DNA from: Apostichopus californicus
Lineage: Eukaryota > Echinodermata > Holothuroidea > Aspidochirotida > Stichopodidae
DNA length: 32,891 nt
Direction: 5' to 3'
Assembly: GCA_020650975.1 (NCBI GenBank)
Contig: JAIPMN010170627.1
Location: 1-32,891, forward strand
Positions 19,586 to 29,670 of this stretch are shown here, piece by piece. Within the stretch, counting starts at the first letter, position 1. Each line of letters begins with the position of its first letter. A program made the position numbers and the translations under genes. The notes below the pieces were generated by a model, which saw only the letters and a program-made list of their open reading frames with translations, made no database searches and was not told the DNA's origin.

Positions 19586-21284
19586 ATGGATGAATTGAAA
19601 CAATTGCATAGAAACAAGAAGAGTCAACTGACTCGAACACTAAATAACTGTATCAGGTTGATACAGAAGGAAGAAAAAGACTCACAGTTGATTGCTGACC
19701 AGCTAAAAAAGGCACAAGACCATTTCAACAAATTAGAAGAGATTTATGAACAAATCGTTTCTACCATCAAAGATGATGAAACTTTCGTAGAAGCGGAGAA
19801 GTGGATGGTGGAAGTGGAGGAAAACTTTTGGAAGATGGTGACCGAAATTAGATCAGCTCTTAGGAACACTGCTGCACCGGTAACAGAAACCTTACCCGAG
19901 GGTCCTGATCTGGTAGGGGAATCTTCTCCAGGAACGAGTATGATAGCAGACAGACAATTGCAACCAACTACGGACCAACAAGCAACAGCAGGACAACTGC
20001 AACAAACTATTGATCAACAAATGACAGTGGACGGACGATTGCCGCACACAACGGATCAACGAGCAGTGGCGTCAGATGGACACCACCAACTAACAAGTAT
20101 GGATCGAGCAGTGAAGACAAATGGACATGCTTAGCAAACTACAAAGGTACAACGCCAAATTATACCCAAAAACTAGAGGTGGGGGCGTCAGAACAGAACA
20201 GTCCTTTTGAATCACTGAAACTTGCCTTTGAACTTCCAAAAATAGAAATTCAATGTTTTTATGGTCAACCAGGTAATTATTTCAGCTTCACAAATGCATT
20301 CAATGTTCTTATTGGTAGTAAACTGAATTGTGAATTTACCAAGTTGCAACATCTACTGAGATTTTGCAAAGGCAAGGCTTATAATGCTGTTAATGCTTGT
20401 GAGTTTGAAGGAGAAAGTGGGTTAAAAAAGGCATTGGCAATATTACAGGTTCAATTTGGGCAATCACACATGATTCTGCGGGCAATGACATCAAAGTTGG
20501 AAAACGTAAAACCGTCGAAAGCTCCGAAGATTTGTGGGAATTAATTGGGGACTTAAACAAATGCAAAATCACTGTATCTAAATTGGGGTATGACAACGAT
20601 TTGAATTGCAGTAATACATTGCTTACAGTTCAAAATCTCTTGCCCATCCATATTCAAACCAGATGGAGTAATGCATCTCATGATATTCCTACAAAACAGG
20701 CTACGATAGGCTTAAATGACCTAATCAAATTTCTAGAAAAACAAGCATCAGTTAAAAGTACAATGTTTTGAAAAGAACTGGAAATGAACATAGAAAAACA
20801 AAAGAAAAGAAGGGTTGATCAGAGAAAGAATGTTAAGAAAAATGAAAACAAGGGGAGTTATCACACTGCCAGTGTAAAGGCACACCCTAGTGACCCTACC
20901 AACTGTCCCTGTTGTAGTATGGGCACACACAAGTTATGGAGATGCAATTCTTTCCTGGCCATGAGAGTTGAGGATAGGTGGGATTATGCCTCAAAAAACA
21001 AGCTGTGTTTCAAGTGTCTGGGTGAACATTTCTCACCACAGTGCACCAGGGTAATGAAATGCAATATTGATGGATGTAGCAAAAATCACAACAGATTGTT
21101 ACACAGAACCAAGGAAGGGGAGCCCATGTCTAAAGGTAGTCGTGATCTCGAAAATAATGCAATAAGTGCATCTGGATCTGAAAATAATACAAGTGGTAGT
21201 ACTAGGCCCACATTTCATTCAGGTGCGTGTGGTCAAATATCATTCAGGGTAGTCCCGGTTTTGGTGTCTTCGGCATATGGTTAG
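19586..21284 (+). pseudogene. gag: BEL gag region (coiled coil, DUF1759-like capsid, zinc knuckles)
   Basis: The first ATG at 19586 opens a 182-residue frame: a charged helical N-terminus (MDELKQLHRNKKSQL and onwards, probably coiled coil to about residue 95), then a Gln/Thr-rich segment of repeated TTDQ/TIDQQ-like units, ending at a stop in 20132-20134. The capsid-like part follows in other frames: 20179-20544 (ELPKIEIQCFYGQPGNY, LLRFCKGKAYNAV), which matches the DUF1759 Pao-type gag, and 20532-20771. The last part (20784-21284) holds two cysteine/histidine modules, CPCCSMGTHKLWRC and KLCFKCLGEHFSPQC followed by CNIDGCSKNHNRLLH, the nucleic-acid-binding knuckles of BEL gag. At least two frame changes and two stops interrupt it. 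Confidence 0.82.
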
Positions 21285-21470
21285 GTTGTACAGGCAAATG
21301 CCTTCCTGGACGATGGAAGTGAGCAGACGTATGTGAATGAAGATTTAGTGGCTGAATTAGGGATACATGTTAAGCCGGAAGAGGTCAAGGCTACGGTACT
21401 AAATGGTAAAGAGGAAAGGTTTCAGTCCTTTCCAGTTAAATTTGACATCTCTCCACTTAAATAGACCAGA
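21285..21470 (+). pseudogene. pro: BEL aspartic protease region
   Basis: Continuing in the frame of the zinc-knuckle segment after the stop at 21282-21284, the translation shows NAFLDDGSEQTYVNEDLVAELGI. This aligns with the BEL/Pao retropepsin (DUF1758-type) active-site segment. The catalytic triad position reads D-D-G-S, not the usual D-[ST]-G; variation at the second position is known in BEL-like proteases, but it could also be decay. The frame breaks again near 21440, where the following reading moves to the frame of 21403-21972. Confidence 0.65.
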
Positions 21471-23500
21471 GAAGCAGTATGGGATTGAGGCGATAACAAT
21501 TAAAAATGTATGTGGTCAACTGAAGCCCATTGATTGGTGCAGGGTCTCAAGAGACTGGGACCATTTGAAGGATATTGAATTTCCTAAGTTTCTAGGTAGC
21601 AGAAACAAGGTCGATATTTTGATTGCTTTGGATCATGCGGGCTTACACGAGTCAAATCATGAGGTAAAGGGCAGATCAGGCGAACCAATCGCCAGGCTCA
21701 CCCCATTAGGATACACTTGTGTGGGACCTGTTGCTCCTGCAGCTAGGAGAGCATTCCACACCAGATCAGTGAGCACTTTCCACTGCACTGTTGACAGAGA
21801 AGTGAACATAACTCTCAGAAAGTTCTGGGAAGTAGATAACATGGGCTTAAATTGCAAAGTAACTTGTCACACCAAAGAAGAAGAGGAGGCCATCAGAGTG
21901 GTTATAGAATCGATGGCTAGAGGTGACAATTGTAGATACCAAGTAAGAATTCCATGGAAACAAAAAACATGAGTACAAATAATCACGTGTCTGCAGAGAA
22001 AAGGCTACAAAGCCTAGAAAAGAAGTTCATAAAAGATGAAAAACTAGGCAAGGCATATAGCTGTGTCATTGAAGGGTATGTGGATAAGGGTTACATTAGG
22101 AAAGTAGATGAACAGGAAACTAAATCTAGTACAGAGTGGTTTATTCCACACTTTCCTGTGGTAAAAATGGATCGAACCACTACTAAGGTTAGGATAGTTT
22201 ACGATGCATCAGCGAAAGATAGAGATCTGTGTTTAAATGATGTAATCAATAATGGACCAAAACTTCAAAATGACCTCTGTGATGTTTCGCTTAGGTTCAG
22301 GCGAGACAAACTAGTGGTGGTCTGCGACATTTCTGAAATGTATTTGCAGATTGAGATAGATGAGGTTGACCGGCCGATGTTCAGGTTCATGTGGCGTGAT
22401 CTGGACGTGCAAAAGTAACCAGGCACTTACGAATTCAACAGATTGATTTTTGGGTTAAATGTGTCACCATTCATTGCCCAAAAAGTGTCACAACAAAATG
22501 CCAAGCGTAACAAGGAACAGTTTCCTAGGGCAGCTGAAACTGTTCTAACATCCACATACATGGATGATAGTATGGATAGTATAGAGGATGAAGATGTTGC
22601 TATACAGTTGTATCGTGAGCTCACAGAGTTGTGGGCAAAGGCTGGTATGAGTGCAAGGAAATGGCTATCGAATTCAAAGAAGGTACTCGAAGCTATTCCT
22701 GTAGAGCATAGAGCTAAAGAGATTAAAGTAACTGATAGTGAGTGGCCATCAATCAAGACTTTAGGGTTAACATGGCTAGCTGAGAGTGATGTGTTTGTGT
22801 TCAAAGGCCCAGATAGAAGTTTGGAAAAGATGACAAAGAGAAACATATTGAGTCAGCTTGCAAGTCTCTTTGATCCGCTAGGTTTTTTGTCGCCTATCAT
22901 CACTACTGGAAAAATTATGCTGCAGGAAATCTGGTCCAGTGGAGTGCGGTGGGATGAGGAAATTCCTCAAGAGTTAGCCTCAAAGGTTAAAGCTTGGGTC
23001 AGCGATTTGCAAAACCTTGACAAAGTAGTGGTGCCTAGATGTATGGAGTATGAGAGTGGTAAAACATCCATTCATGTATTCACTGATGCTAGTAAGGATG
23101 CATATGCTGCTGTAGCGTATGCACGAAGTGAGACAAATAGTGGTGTTACTGTTCGCCTCATTGCATCCAAGACAAAAGGTGGCTCCTTTGAAATCGCTTA
23201 GCATTTCTAAATTAGAATTAATGGGTGCAATGTTGGGATTGAAGTTGGCTGGTTCAATCTCATCAGTATTGTGCTACAGATTAGAAGATGTTGTTTTGGG
23301 TAGACAGTCAAAATGTCCTCTATTGGATAAGAGGGAGGAGTAAGTTGTTTAAGCCGTTTGTTGCAAACAGAGTTGGGGAGATTCAACATTTGACAAACCC
23401 AGCACAGTGGCGTCATGTGCCGGGTAAAGATAATCCTGCGGATTTAGCTTTACGGGGTACAATGGTTGTGAAGATGATACAGCATGAAAAATGGTCGAGT
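21403..23500 (+). pseudogene. pol: BEL reverse transcriptase and RNase H region
   Basis: The region between protease and RT (21403-21972) contains DWDHLKDIEFPKF and DILIALDHAGL, typical of the Pao pre-RT segment. RT follows from 21954: VRIVYDASAK, then VVVCDISEMYLQIEID (catalytic aspartate of motif A), LIFGLNVSPFIAQ, and TYMDDSMDS with the catalytic YMDD at 22557-22568. A single in-frame TAA (22416-22418) splits it. A Peptidase_A17-type segment LASLFDPLGFLSPI follows, then RNase H with HVFTDASKDAYAAVAY, SKLELMGAML and WVDSQNVLYWI, ending near WRHVPGKDNPADLALRG. Frame changes lie near 21960, 23185 and 23300. The catalytic residues are preserved although the frame is not, so inactivation by small lesions came late. 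Confidence 0.88.
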
Positions 23501-23532
23501 GGGCCTAAGTTTCTTTATGGTGATCCGACATA

Positions 23533-25078
23533 TTGGCCTGTAAACAGGTGAACGATGTGGTTGGGTGTGACCAACGTAGAGTAGTGGTATCAATGATGAA
23601 TAGAAAGGTGGCTGTACCAACATTTCACGAGTGGAAGTTAAACCCTTGTCGTTTCAGTAGTTGGGAAAGAATGCGTAGAGTTACGTCATATGTGTTTCGT
23701 TTCATCAACAATTGTCGTAGTAAGAGTGAAGATAGATCAAAGGGTAAAGTTTTCAAACTGGATGTAATTCAAGATGCAGAGAACTATTTAGTGTGCGTCG
23801 CACAGGAGGACGCATTCAGTCGAGACATAGAAAATATTAAGAAGGGTGGTGCTGTAGGTTCAAACAATGCTTTGAAATCCTTGTTGCCTAAGATAGATGA
23901 CGATGGCTTCCTCAGGATGACTGGTCGGTTGAGTGTCGTTGAGACACTGCCATATGATGTGAGATTCCCCGTCATTCTCCCTCGCAAACATGCTCTGACA
24001 CGATTGATAGTTAGGAAATATCATACCGATGGTAATCACGTTTAGGGTACTAATTATATTCTGTCAAAGATCAGTGAAAAGTACTGGGTTGTACATGGTC
24101 GTCAAGAGATCAGGGAGTGCGAAACTAATTGTAACCAATGTAAGTTGAGAAGCGTTAAGGGTGGTGAACAAGTAATGGCACCGTTACCAAAGAGAAGGGC
24201 GACTGTGACCTTAAGGGCGTTTTCTAAGGTTGCTGTTGATTATGCTGGACCTTTTCTCACTATCCAGGGAAGAGGTCGTGTGAGGACCAAGCGATATTTG
24301 TGTCTCTTCACTTGCTTAAGTACTAGAGCGGTACATTTACAAATAGCCTATGGTCTTGATACAGATACGTTCTTAAATGCGTTCTATAGATTTGTCAGTC
24401 GAAGAGGTCAGCCTGAGGAAGTTTTCTCAGACAATGGAACTAGTTTTGTGGGTGCGTCTCGGAAGCTAAGAGAGTTGTTAAATTTGGTTGACAAATGAAA
24501 GGTCCAATAGGTGACAGCGGGTCAGATGAAGTAGCATTTCTTACCCCTATTGTCACCTCATTTTGGTGGTGCTCACGAAGCACTAATGAAGACAAGTAAG
24601 AGAGCTATTCATGCAGTTATAGGTGATGCAGACGTGACCGATGAAGAGCTTCATTCAGCCTTTGTTGGTGCCGAAGGTATAATTAACTCAAGACCATTGA
24701 CGTATGTGTCAGCCTCTCCCAAGGACATGACCCCATTGACACCAAATCATTTCCTGCATGGGTCTATGGGTGGAACATTTGCATCAGAGGAAATTGTAGA
24801 TAGCACAAGATATAGTCCAAGGAGGAGATGGCGCCGTGTGCAGGAGCTGATGCGCCATTTCTGGCAAAGATGGCTCAAGGAGTGGTTGCCTTCCTTGAAT
24901 CGTCGAAAAAAGTGGCATTAGGAAAAAGTTGATTTAAGGTCGATGACTTAGTTTTCGTAATGGGAAAAGATGTAGTTAGAGGTCAGTGGCCATTAGGAAG
25001 GATAAAGGAAGTGTTTCCTGGTTCAGATGGCCATATTAGAGTGGCAAAGATGAGTTATGTGAGTAGACAAAGTATTTA
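23533..25078 (+). pseudogene. int: BEL integrase region and C-terminal DUF5641-like domain
   Basis: From 23533 the frame shows PKIDDDGFLRMTGRL and FPVILPRKHALTRLI, then the zinc-binding His pair of HTDGNH (stop TAG at 24043-24045 just after) and the Cys pair of NCNQC. The catalytic core has VDYAGPF (first D, about 24238), SDNGTSFVGA (second D, about 24430) and, in the same frame after 24550, SPHFGGAHEAL with the glutamate. GIINSRPLTYV and LTPNHFLHG continue into the Pao C-terminal domain (RRRWRRVQELMRHFWQRW), where a TAG at 24919-24921 and frame changes follow; a last piece reads FVMGKDVVRGQWPLGRI, ending near 25078. The D-D-E set is intact by eye. Lesions include at least two stops and two frame changes. 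Confidence 0.87.
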
Positions 25079-25384
25079 AATTTAACTGTTAATAAGACAG
25101 TACAGTTTTCTTGCGTGTATTCTTAGTGTTAGTAAGTTCTACCTTTTAAATTTAAATAATCTGTTGCTAGTGATGTTTGCAGGTTTAAAAAGAACATGTT
25201 TTATAAAATCTTTCTTTTTTGTTACAGTGTATACAATGTTGGGATGATATTATTGCTAGGCTAAGTAGCCTTATGTAGTTTATGAGTGTAGGGTTGATTA
25301 TAGAGCATTAGGTTCCTTTTTACTTTTGTTGTTCAGTCAGTTAACAGTTATAATGATAAGTTACCTACGTTTCGACAATTGGTC
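25079..25384 (+). other. BEL 3' untranslated segment
   Basis: AT-rich, without an env-like open frame, between the end of the integrase region and the polypurine tract. Confidence 0.6.
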
Positions 25385-25398
25385 GAAGAAGGGGAGAG
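25385..25398 (+). other. Polypurine tract
   Basis: GAAGAAGGGGAGAG, all purine, directly abutting the TG of the 3' LTR; the expected plus-strand priming site of an LTR retrotransposon. Confidence 0.85.
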
Positions 25399-25603
25399 TG
25401 TTCTGAAGGATTTAGATACGAGAATAGAGGGCACTAGGTTGGAATTGAGATATATAAAAGTTGTGCATGAGGGTCAAGGGTGAATGGGTAAAAGAAAACA
25501 AGAGTGTTACAAGATGGCGTTGAATCCGTGCAACGTTCGAAGAAATACAGTGGAGAGAAACAAAAAATCTTTCTTCGGATTGATTATTATTTACGTAAGA
25601 ACA
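25399..25603 (+). repeat. 3' LTR of the BEL element
   Basis: 205 bp, TGTTCTGAA..TAAGAACA, followed by the second ATTAC. It keeps the 28-bp block (starting AAACAAGAGTG after GGGTAAAAGA) that the 5' LTR lacks, so it is probably closer to the ancestral length. Confidence 0.92.
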
Positions 25604-26070
25604 ATTACTATTAGTCTATACCTTCAAATTTAGTTCTTCAAGTACAGTACAGGTTTACTTTCGAGTATACATTCAGATGATTAATGCTCCTTTGAGCTGT
25701 ATCTGAACATATTCACGGTTCCGTGTATCAATTCAAGTGTTAATTGAATGTAAATATTTGAATAGAGAAGGATTTATCCCCTGAAAATTTATATCACAAC
25801 AATCACCTAGATACACATCTTGCCTGCAGGTTCTCGAATACATATACACACTTAGCATATAGCTTCGCAGTTGTTTGGGGCCTAGCATAGCCCTTTATCC
25901 ATAATAAAGCTAGGTTAGCCTATGTGCCCTAACCTAGTCACAGAAGCTAGGCCAAAGCCCAAACCTTTACTGTACTGTGATGTACTCCCAATCATTCATG
26001 GGAAAACTGCTTACTGTTTTGAAATTTGCAGTAATGCACTTGCCTAATCATTTGGTTATGTGTGAAAAAG
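25604..26070. other. Spacer between BEL element and AT-hook exon
   Basis: Starts with the right copy of ATTAC. Contains repeated AGGTTAGCCTA/AGCTAGG-type strings but no coding frame. It would be the start of the first intron of the minus-strand AT-hook gene. Confidence 0.4.
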
Positions 26071-26079
26071 AAATCTTAC

Positions 26080-26354
26080 CTTTTACATAAACGACACAGT
26101 CTGTCGATGTGATGTTTCAGTAGGTGGTTCGCAAACTCCGCATGCGACGACTTCTTTCCAGCTTGACCATCTCCAGATGAAGTTTCAAATTCTTTCTTTT
26201 GTTGTACACAAGAAGGAAAAGAATCTAAAAGGTACACTCTTGTGTCCTCACGTTTCGCCAGATCGAGACTATAAGCAAGTTTCGCTGGAGGATTACCACT
26301 CGGAGGTCTTCCTCTTGGTCTTTTAGGAGGTGTACCCGCTTCAACACTCTCCAT
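26080..26354 (-). CDS. First exon of an AT-hook protein ending in a CxxC motif (partial)
   Basis: From the ATG at 26354 the exon encodes about 91 residues. Residues 9-18 (PPKRPRGRPP) are a canonical AT-hook with the GRP core that binds the minor groove of AT-rich DNA. The middle is charged, and the end is HHIDRLCRLCKR. A good donor follows (AAAAG|GTAAG, GT at 26079-26078), so the CRLC pair probably starts a zinc module completed by the next exon. Similar LCRxC openings occur in the N-terminal zinc-binding part of RAG1 and of RAG1-N-like elements in marine invertebrates, and also in insect ZAD domains; one exon cannot decide between them. The next exon was not found; the BEL insertion starts about 470 bp downstream and may lie in the intron. 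Confidence 0.55.
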
Positions 26355-26359
26355 AGCTA

Positions 26360-27035
26360 TAACGGACAGTGTAGCCTGTCAGAAAAATTATACTATGCGA
26401 GAGTGCAGATACAGGTCTAGTAGTGCTGAGATGGGTACACACAGCGTATACACTACAGTGTGTACAATATTGTACGCATATCGGCTATCGAAACTTTTTG
26501 GCAACGGTTTCCGAACTTGGTAGTCCAATAACCGCGCATGGGCAGTGCATTAACTGTACGCCTCCCACCAAAAATCACGATATCTGGCCTTTAAGTATCA
26601 TCGCTGTGTGATTTTTAATATTAAACTGTGCTGAGTTATTTACAGCTACTAAGAGTGTTGTGCATGCAATAGCTGTCTGCACACCACATCTCTGTTGGAC
26701 CATCGTAGTAAGCAAAATCTGGCGACGAATCCGGTGACGTTCATTCCTTAAGCTCTGGTTGTTGTGTGCGTTTGCCAAAATTGTCAATGCTGCTTGAAAT
26801 TCTTGGTTGGAAAGTTTAATGAAGAACCATCATGTGTGTAGGGTTGTTAATATCAAGTGCATTTGTATCTTCGAGATGAAAACATAACCTGTCAAATAAA
26901 TCTAGGACTTTTGTGTAAACATCACGCCATAATCGTTCTATCCGCTAGTTCTGTACTGATTTACCTCTTTAAGCACTACCTCTACCAGTACCCCCATCTG
27001 CCAAACCATGTATTTTTCGCATTCGTTATATTCAG
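26360..27035. other. Upstream region of the AT-hook gene and spacer
   Basis: The 26360-26560 part is CpG-containing and could be its promoter. A minus-strand frame at 26575-26820 has a protein-like stretch (FQAALTILANAHNN, RRQILLTTM) with no recognisable family and no clear splice sites. Confidence 0.35.
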
Positions 27036-27238
27036 AGCCCCTGTCCAATCGGATGCGATTTCGTAGGCCCCAGTTTCGGAAGCCTCATAGAAAGAATTTT
27101 AATGAGTTCCTTGCTGAAATTGACTTGGAAGCACACAGGACTGTGACTGTCCTTGAAAAGCCATTAATCCCTCTATGAATGAAGAAACCCACCTATGCCG
27201 GGAAGAGAAATACATCAGTGGGCAAAACAGTAACTAAG
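27036..27238 (+). pseudogene. Possible exon of unknown gene (one in-frame TGA)
   Basis: Between an acceptor-like TTATATTCAG and a donor-like CTAAG|GTATGA, one frame reads RMRFRRPQFRKPHRKNFNEF, then LAEIDLEAHRTVTVLEKP and KKPTYAGKRNTSVGKTVTK, broken only by TGA at 27176-27178. The composition is basic and protein-like. I do not recognise the family. It could be a chance frame. Confidence 0.25.
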
Positions 27239-27897
27239 GTATGAAATTTATGTTGTTACAAAAATCATGGTGATAGTGTTTGGTGACCCGAAAAAAATTT
27301 TGTACAGCACACAGTGAACCAAGTGGCATGCAAATAGCCATCTTAATTTGGACACAAGTTACAAAGTCCACAGACAATGTATATGCGATGTCAATTGATG
27401 ATATGGGCAAAAATTATTTTGAAGCACAAGCCAAACTGAAAATCGCTTTGTCCATGCGATTACTGCTTTGTTACCTCTGTTGAATTAAAATTATCTTTGG
27501 TAGTTATCATAAACAATCACGATTTGAAATATTCACTATATATGCACATTACATATCAGCTCCTTTGTATATACCCTCATCAAGTTAATCTTAATTATGA
27601 CTCTGTATGTATTTCATGGGCATCACAAACTGTATTTTACAGTTAAACTTCATGAGTAATTAATCCAAGCAATCCGTGAGCATGGTGAAAAAGGAACAGT
27701 CATGACAGCTCAAAAAATATAAATAGTTAAGCACATCCTAGTCCAATATCCTATAACTACAGTGGCAAGTTTAAACCAAAGAAAGTTAACAAGATGGATA
27801 GAAAACAGGTAGAAATATGGAGAACAATCTCATGCACTCAATGGCTGACATGAGCTAATTTTTAAATCAGAGAAAAATACTACAAATTCAGCTGTCT
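27239..27897. other. AT-rich spacer
   Basis: No convincing coding frame or repeat recognised up to the MITE at 27906. Confidence 0.35.
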
Positions 27898-27905
27898 TTG
27901 TAGTC

Positions 27906-28550
27906 CAGGGCCTTTTTAACATACTAGTCCCCCAGTCCCCTTCAACCCCCCCCCCCCCAGTTGGATGACTTGGCCCCAACCCCCAACAAGACTTTTTAAC
28001 CATGCCAGCATGTTGAAATATTGCACTGAAATCCTCCTTACTATTCCTTTGTGCACCATATTGCCCCATTTCCCTCAGCATAGCAAAATACAGCATATAT
28101 TTACACACCATGTTTGTGCATTGTTTGCCTGCAGTGAGTAAAATCTGTTGTATGAACGTGCCCAAAAAGTGTCATGAAACTTTTGTCAACATTTTGACTT
28201 TTTAAAGTCAAACTTTTACATTTTATCTCTAAATTTTTACTTTTGATCTGCAAATGTTTCGTACTCATCTCACAATTTTTAGTTATCACAAAATATTCAT
28301 GTTTAAAGTAAAAATTTGACTTTTTGTCACAAAGTGTTTACTTTTCCAAATGTTTCATCTCAAAGCTTTTCATCTGAACACTCTGTATTTGAAATGCATC
28401 CTGGTTAAGTTACACTTTTAGATAAAAAAGAAAACTTTTCAGGTAAATGTTCTTCATGTGCTTGGAGAGACTCGGAGCGCAATGGCCATGATGGTCCCTT
28501 TTTGAGAAATGCCCCCCCTCCCACTCATAATTTCTTAAAAAAAGGCCCTG
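27906..28550. mobile_element. Candidate hAT-like MITE (645 bp)
   Basis: The ends are CAGGGCCTTTTTAA (left) and, on the other strand from the right, CAGGGCCTTTTTTTAA: inverted repeats starting with CAGGG as in many hAT elements. Flanking 8-mers TTGTAGTC (27898-27905) and CTTTAGTC (28551-28558) agree at six of eight positions, consistent with a slightly decayed 8-bp target duplication. Inside, C-rich runs lie near both ends, and a low-complexity AT-rich core has recurring AAGT/ACTTTT strings. No transposase frame. Confidence 0.6.
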
Positions 28551-28558
28551 CTTTAGTC

Positions 28559-29490
28559 TAATCAATATATCAATGTACCAACCTCTTCAATGCGTGAATA
28601 TTGCGACAGAAAATTTGGTGACTTAACAGAATATGATCGTCGTTCTTGTAATCCGCGCCCAGCGACAAGGGTCAACAGTGGAGAGAGCTCTTCTTAACCG
28701 ACCCCTTTGGAATGTCATTCCACTTGAAGTCCGTAAGATGGCCCTGACTCCTTCACTCCCACTGCGTGACTGCTGTTAAATTTTAGGAGCAATTTATGAC
28801 TACAAATTGGCCCCAAAAATTATCCCAAAATACCAACATTCAATACTTTTATACTTTTAAGTTCAGCAAAACTCCACAAGATAATGTTTTTAAAAGCTTT
28901 TATTTGCAATTTATGTGGGATATAATCTATAGGTTTCTGGAAAAAAAGGTAGTAGGATGTTTAACTGCTGAGAAATGAGACCTAAAAAATAAAGAAAATG
29001 AGAAAATGCCATGTTGGCGACAGATTGCGGGATTTGAAAGTCGGATAAACGGGCCAATTATGAAGCACTGCAACTGAAATGATCAGGATATGCTTATTGC
29101 ATGGTGTTTCACGCATACAATAAATGTGTAAATTTTTGAGACAGGTCAAATTACAACATACTACAAAATTTGGTGATTTCATATGGAATGACGGCTCCGT
29201 AATTGCTTTCCATACTCCTACTTCCCGTAATGTTAATATATTAACATCATCTAATTAGTAAATGGCTTTTACTTAGGAGACATTAATTGTTCTTCTTTCT
29301 TTTTGCGTGGAGCTTGTTAGCAGAGCGAAGACCCATTCTTGGTAAAGCGCCACTGAGATGGCATTACATGGCCACACTAAATGAATCCTGGCCACTTTCA
29401 AATGTACTTTAAAGTAATTGTAGTTAATAGTATGTTAATTGTTTTAATGATTGCTTTGCTATACATCTGGATGTTGTCTTTTGGGAGCTA
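28559..29490. other. Spacer
   Basis: A short plus-strand stretch near 28650-28775 (LLNRPLWNVIPLEVRKM) faintly resembles the C-terminal end of a LINE reverse-transcriptase protein but is too short to call. The rest shows nothing recognisable. Confidence 0.3.
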
Positions 29491-29491
29491 G

Positions 29492-29670
29492 GTGAGTGGG
29501 GAACTTGAGACTCAAGTAAAAGTGTACATCAGTGATACAGCTGCGAAAGTAGCCAGGCTTGTAGATTTTTACTTGCAATGTCGACTAGATCATGCGAGGG
29601 TGCATGGAAAAAGTACAATGTTAAACAAAGAGAAACTGACAAAATTACATACCCACTGTTGTAATCATTA
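29492..29670 (+). other. Possible coding exon, plus strand, unknown family
   Basis: After an acceptor-like TTGTCTTTTGGGAGCTAG the frame runs open for 58 codons to a TAA: SGELETQVKVYISDTAAKVA, RLVDFYLQCRLDHARVHGKS, then TMLNKEKLTKLHTHCCNH. The composition is protein-like (amphipathic, with His/Cys at the end). It overlaps the antisense exon candidate at 29653-29871 by about 18 bp, so the two would be tail to tail. No family recognised. Confidence 0.3.

Larger units (their letters stand above)
18564..25603 (+). mobile_element. Full-length, inactive BEL/Pao LTR retrotransposon (7040 bp)
   Basis: Two LTRs (18564-18740 and 25399-25603), a primer-binding site, a polypurine tract and the ATTAC target duplication define the element. 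Internal order is leader with a motif array, gag, protease, reverse transcriptase, RNase H, integrase; this order, the DUF1759-type gag and the HFGG-type integrase place it in BEL/Pao, not Gypsy or Copia. No env-like frame lies between integrase and the 3' LTR. The LTRs differ by about seven substitutions in 177 aligned bases and by one 28-bp block missing from the 5' LTR, so the insertion is not very recent. Gag and pol carry several stops and frame changes. It sits on the plus strand between the DDE-like gene and the AT-hook exon. Confidence 0.92.

Noticed and set aside
25079..25384. Search for an env-like gene in the BEL element
   Set aside because: No open frame of suitable length between integrase and the polypurine tract.
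15687..26354. One gene joining the AT-hook exon (26354-26080) to the DDE-like exons (17289-15687) across the BEL insertion
   Set aside because: Same strand and order would allow it, but I see no splice-phase or family evidence linking the two, so they are kept separate.
27830..28165. 111-codon minus-strand open frame
   Set aside because: It lies within the hAT-like MITE across a C-rich tract and shows no motif.
28650..28775. Plus-strand stretch resembling a LINE protein C-terminus (RPLWNVIPLEVRKM)
   Set aside because: Too short and isolated; no RT or endonuclease sequence nearby on that strand.
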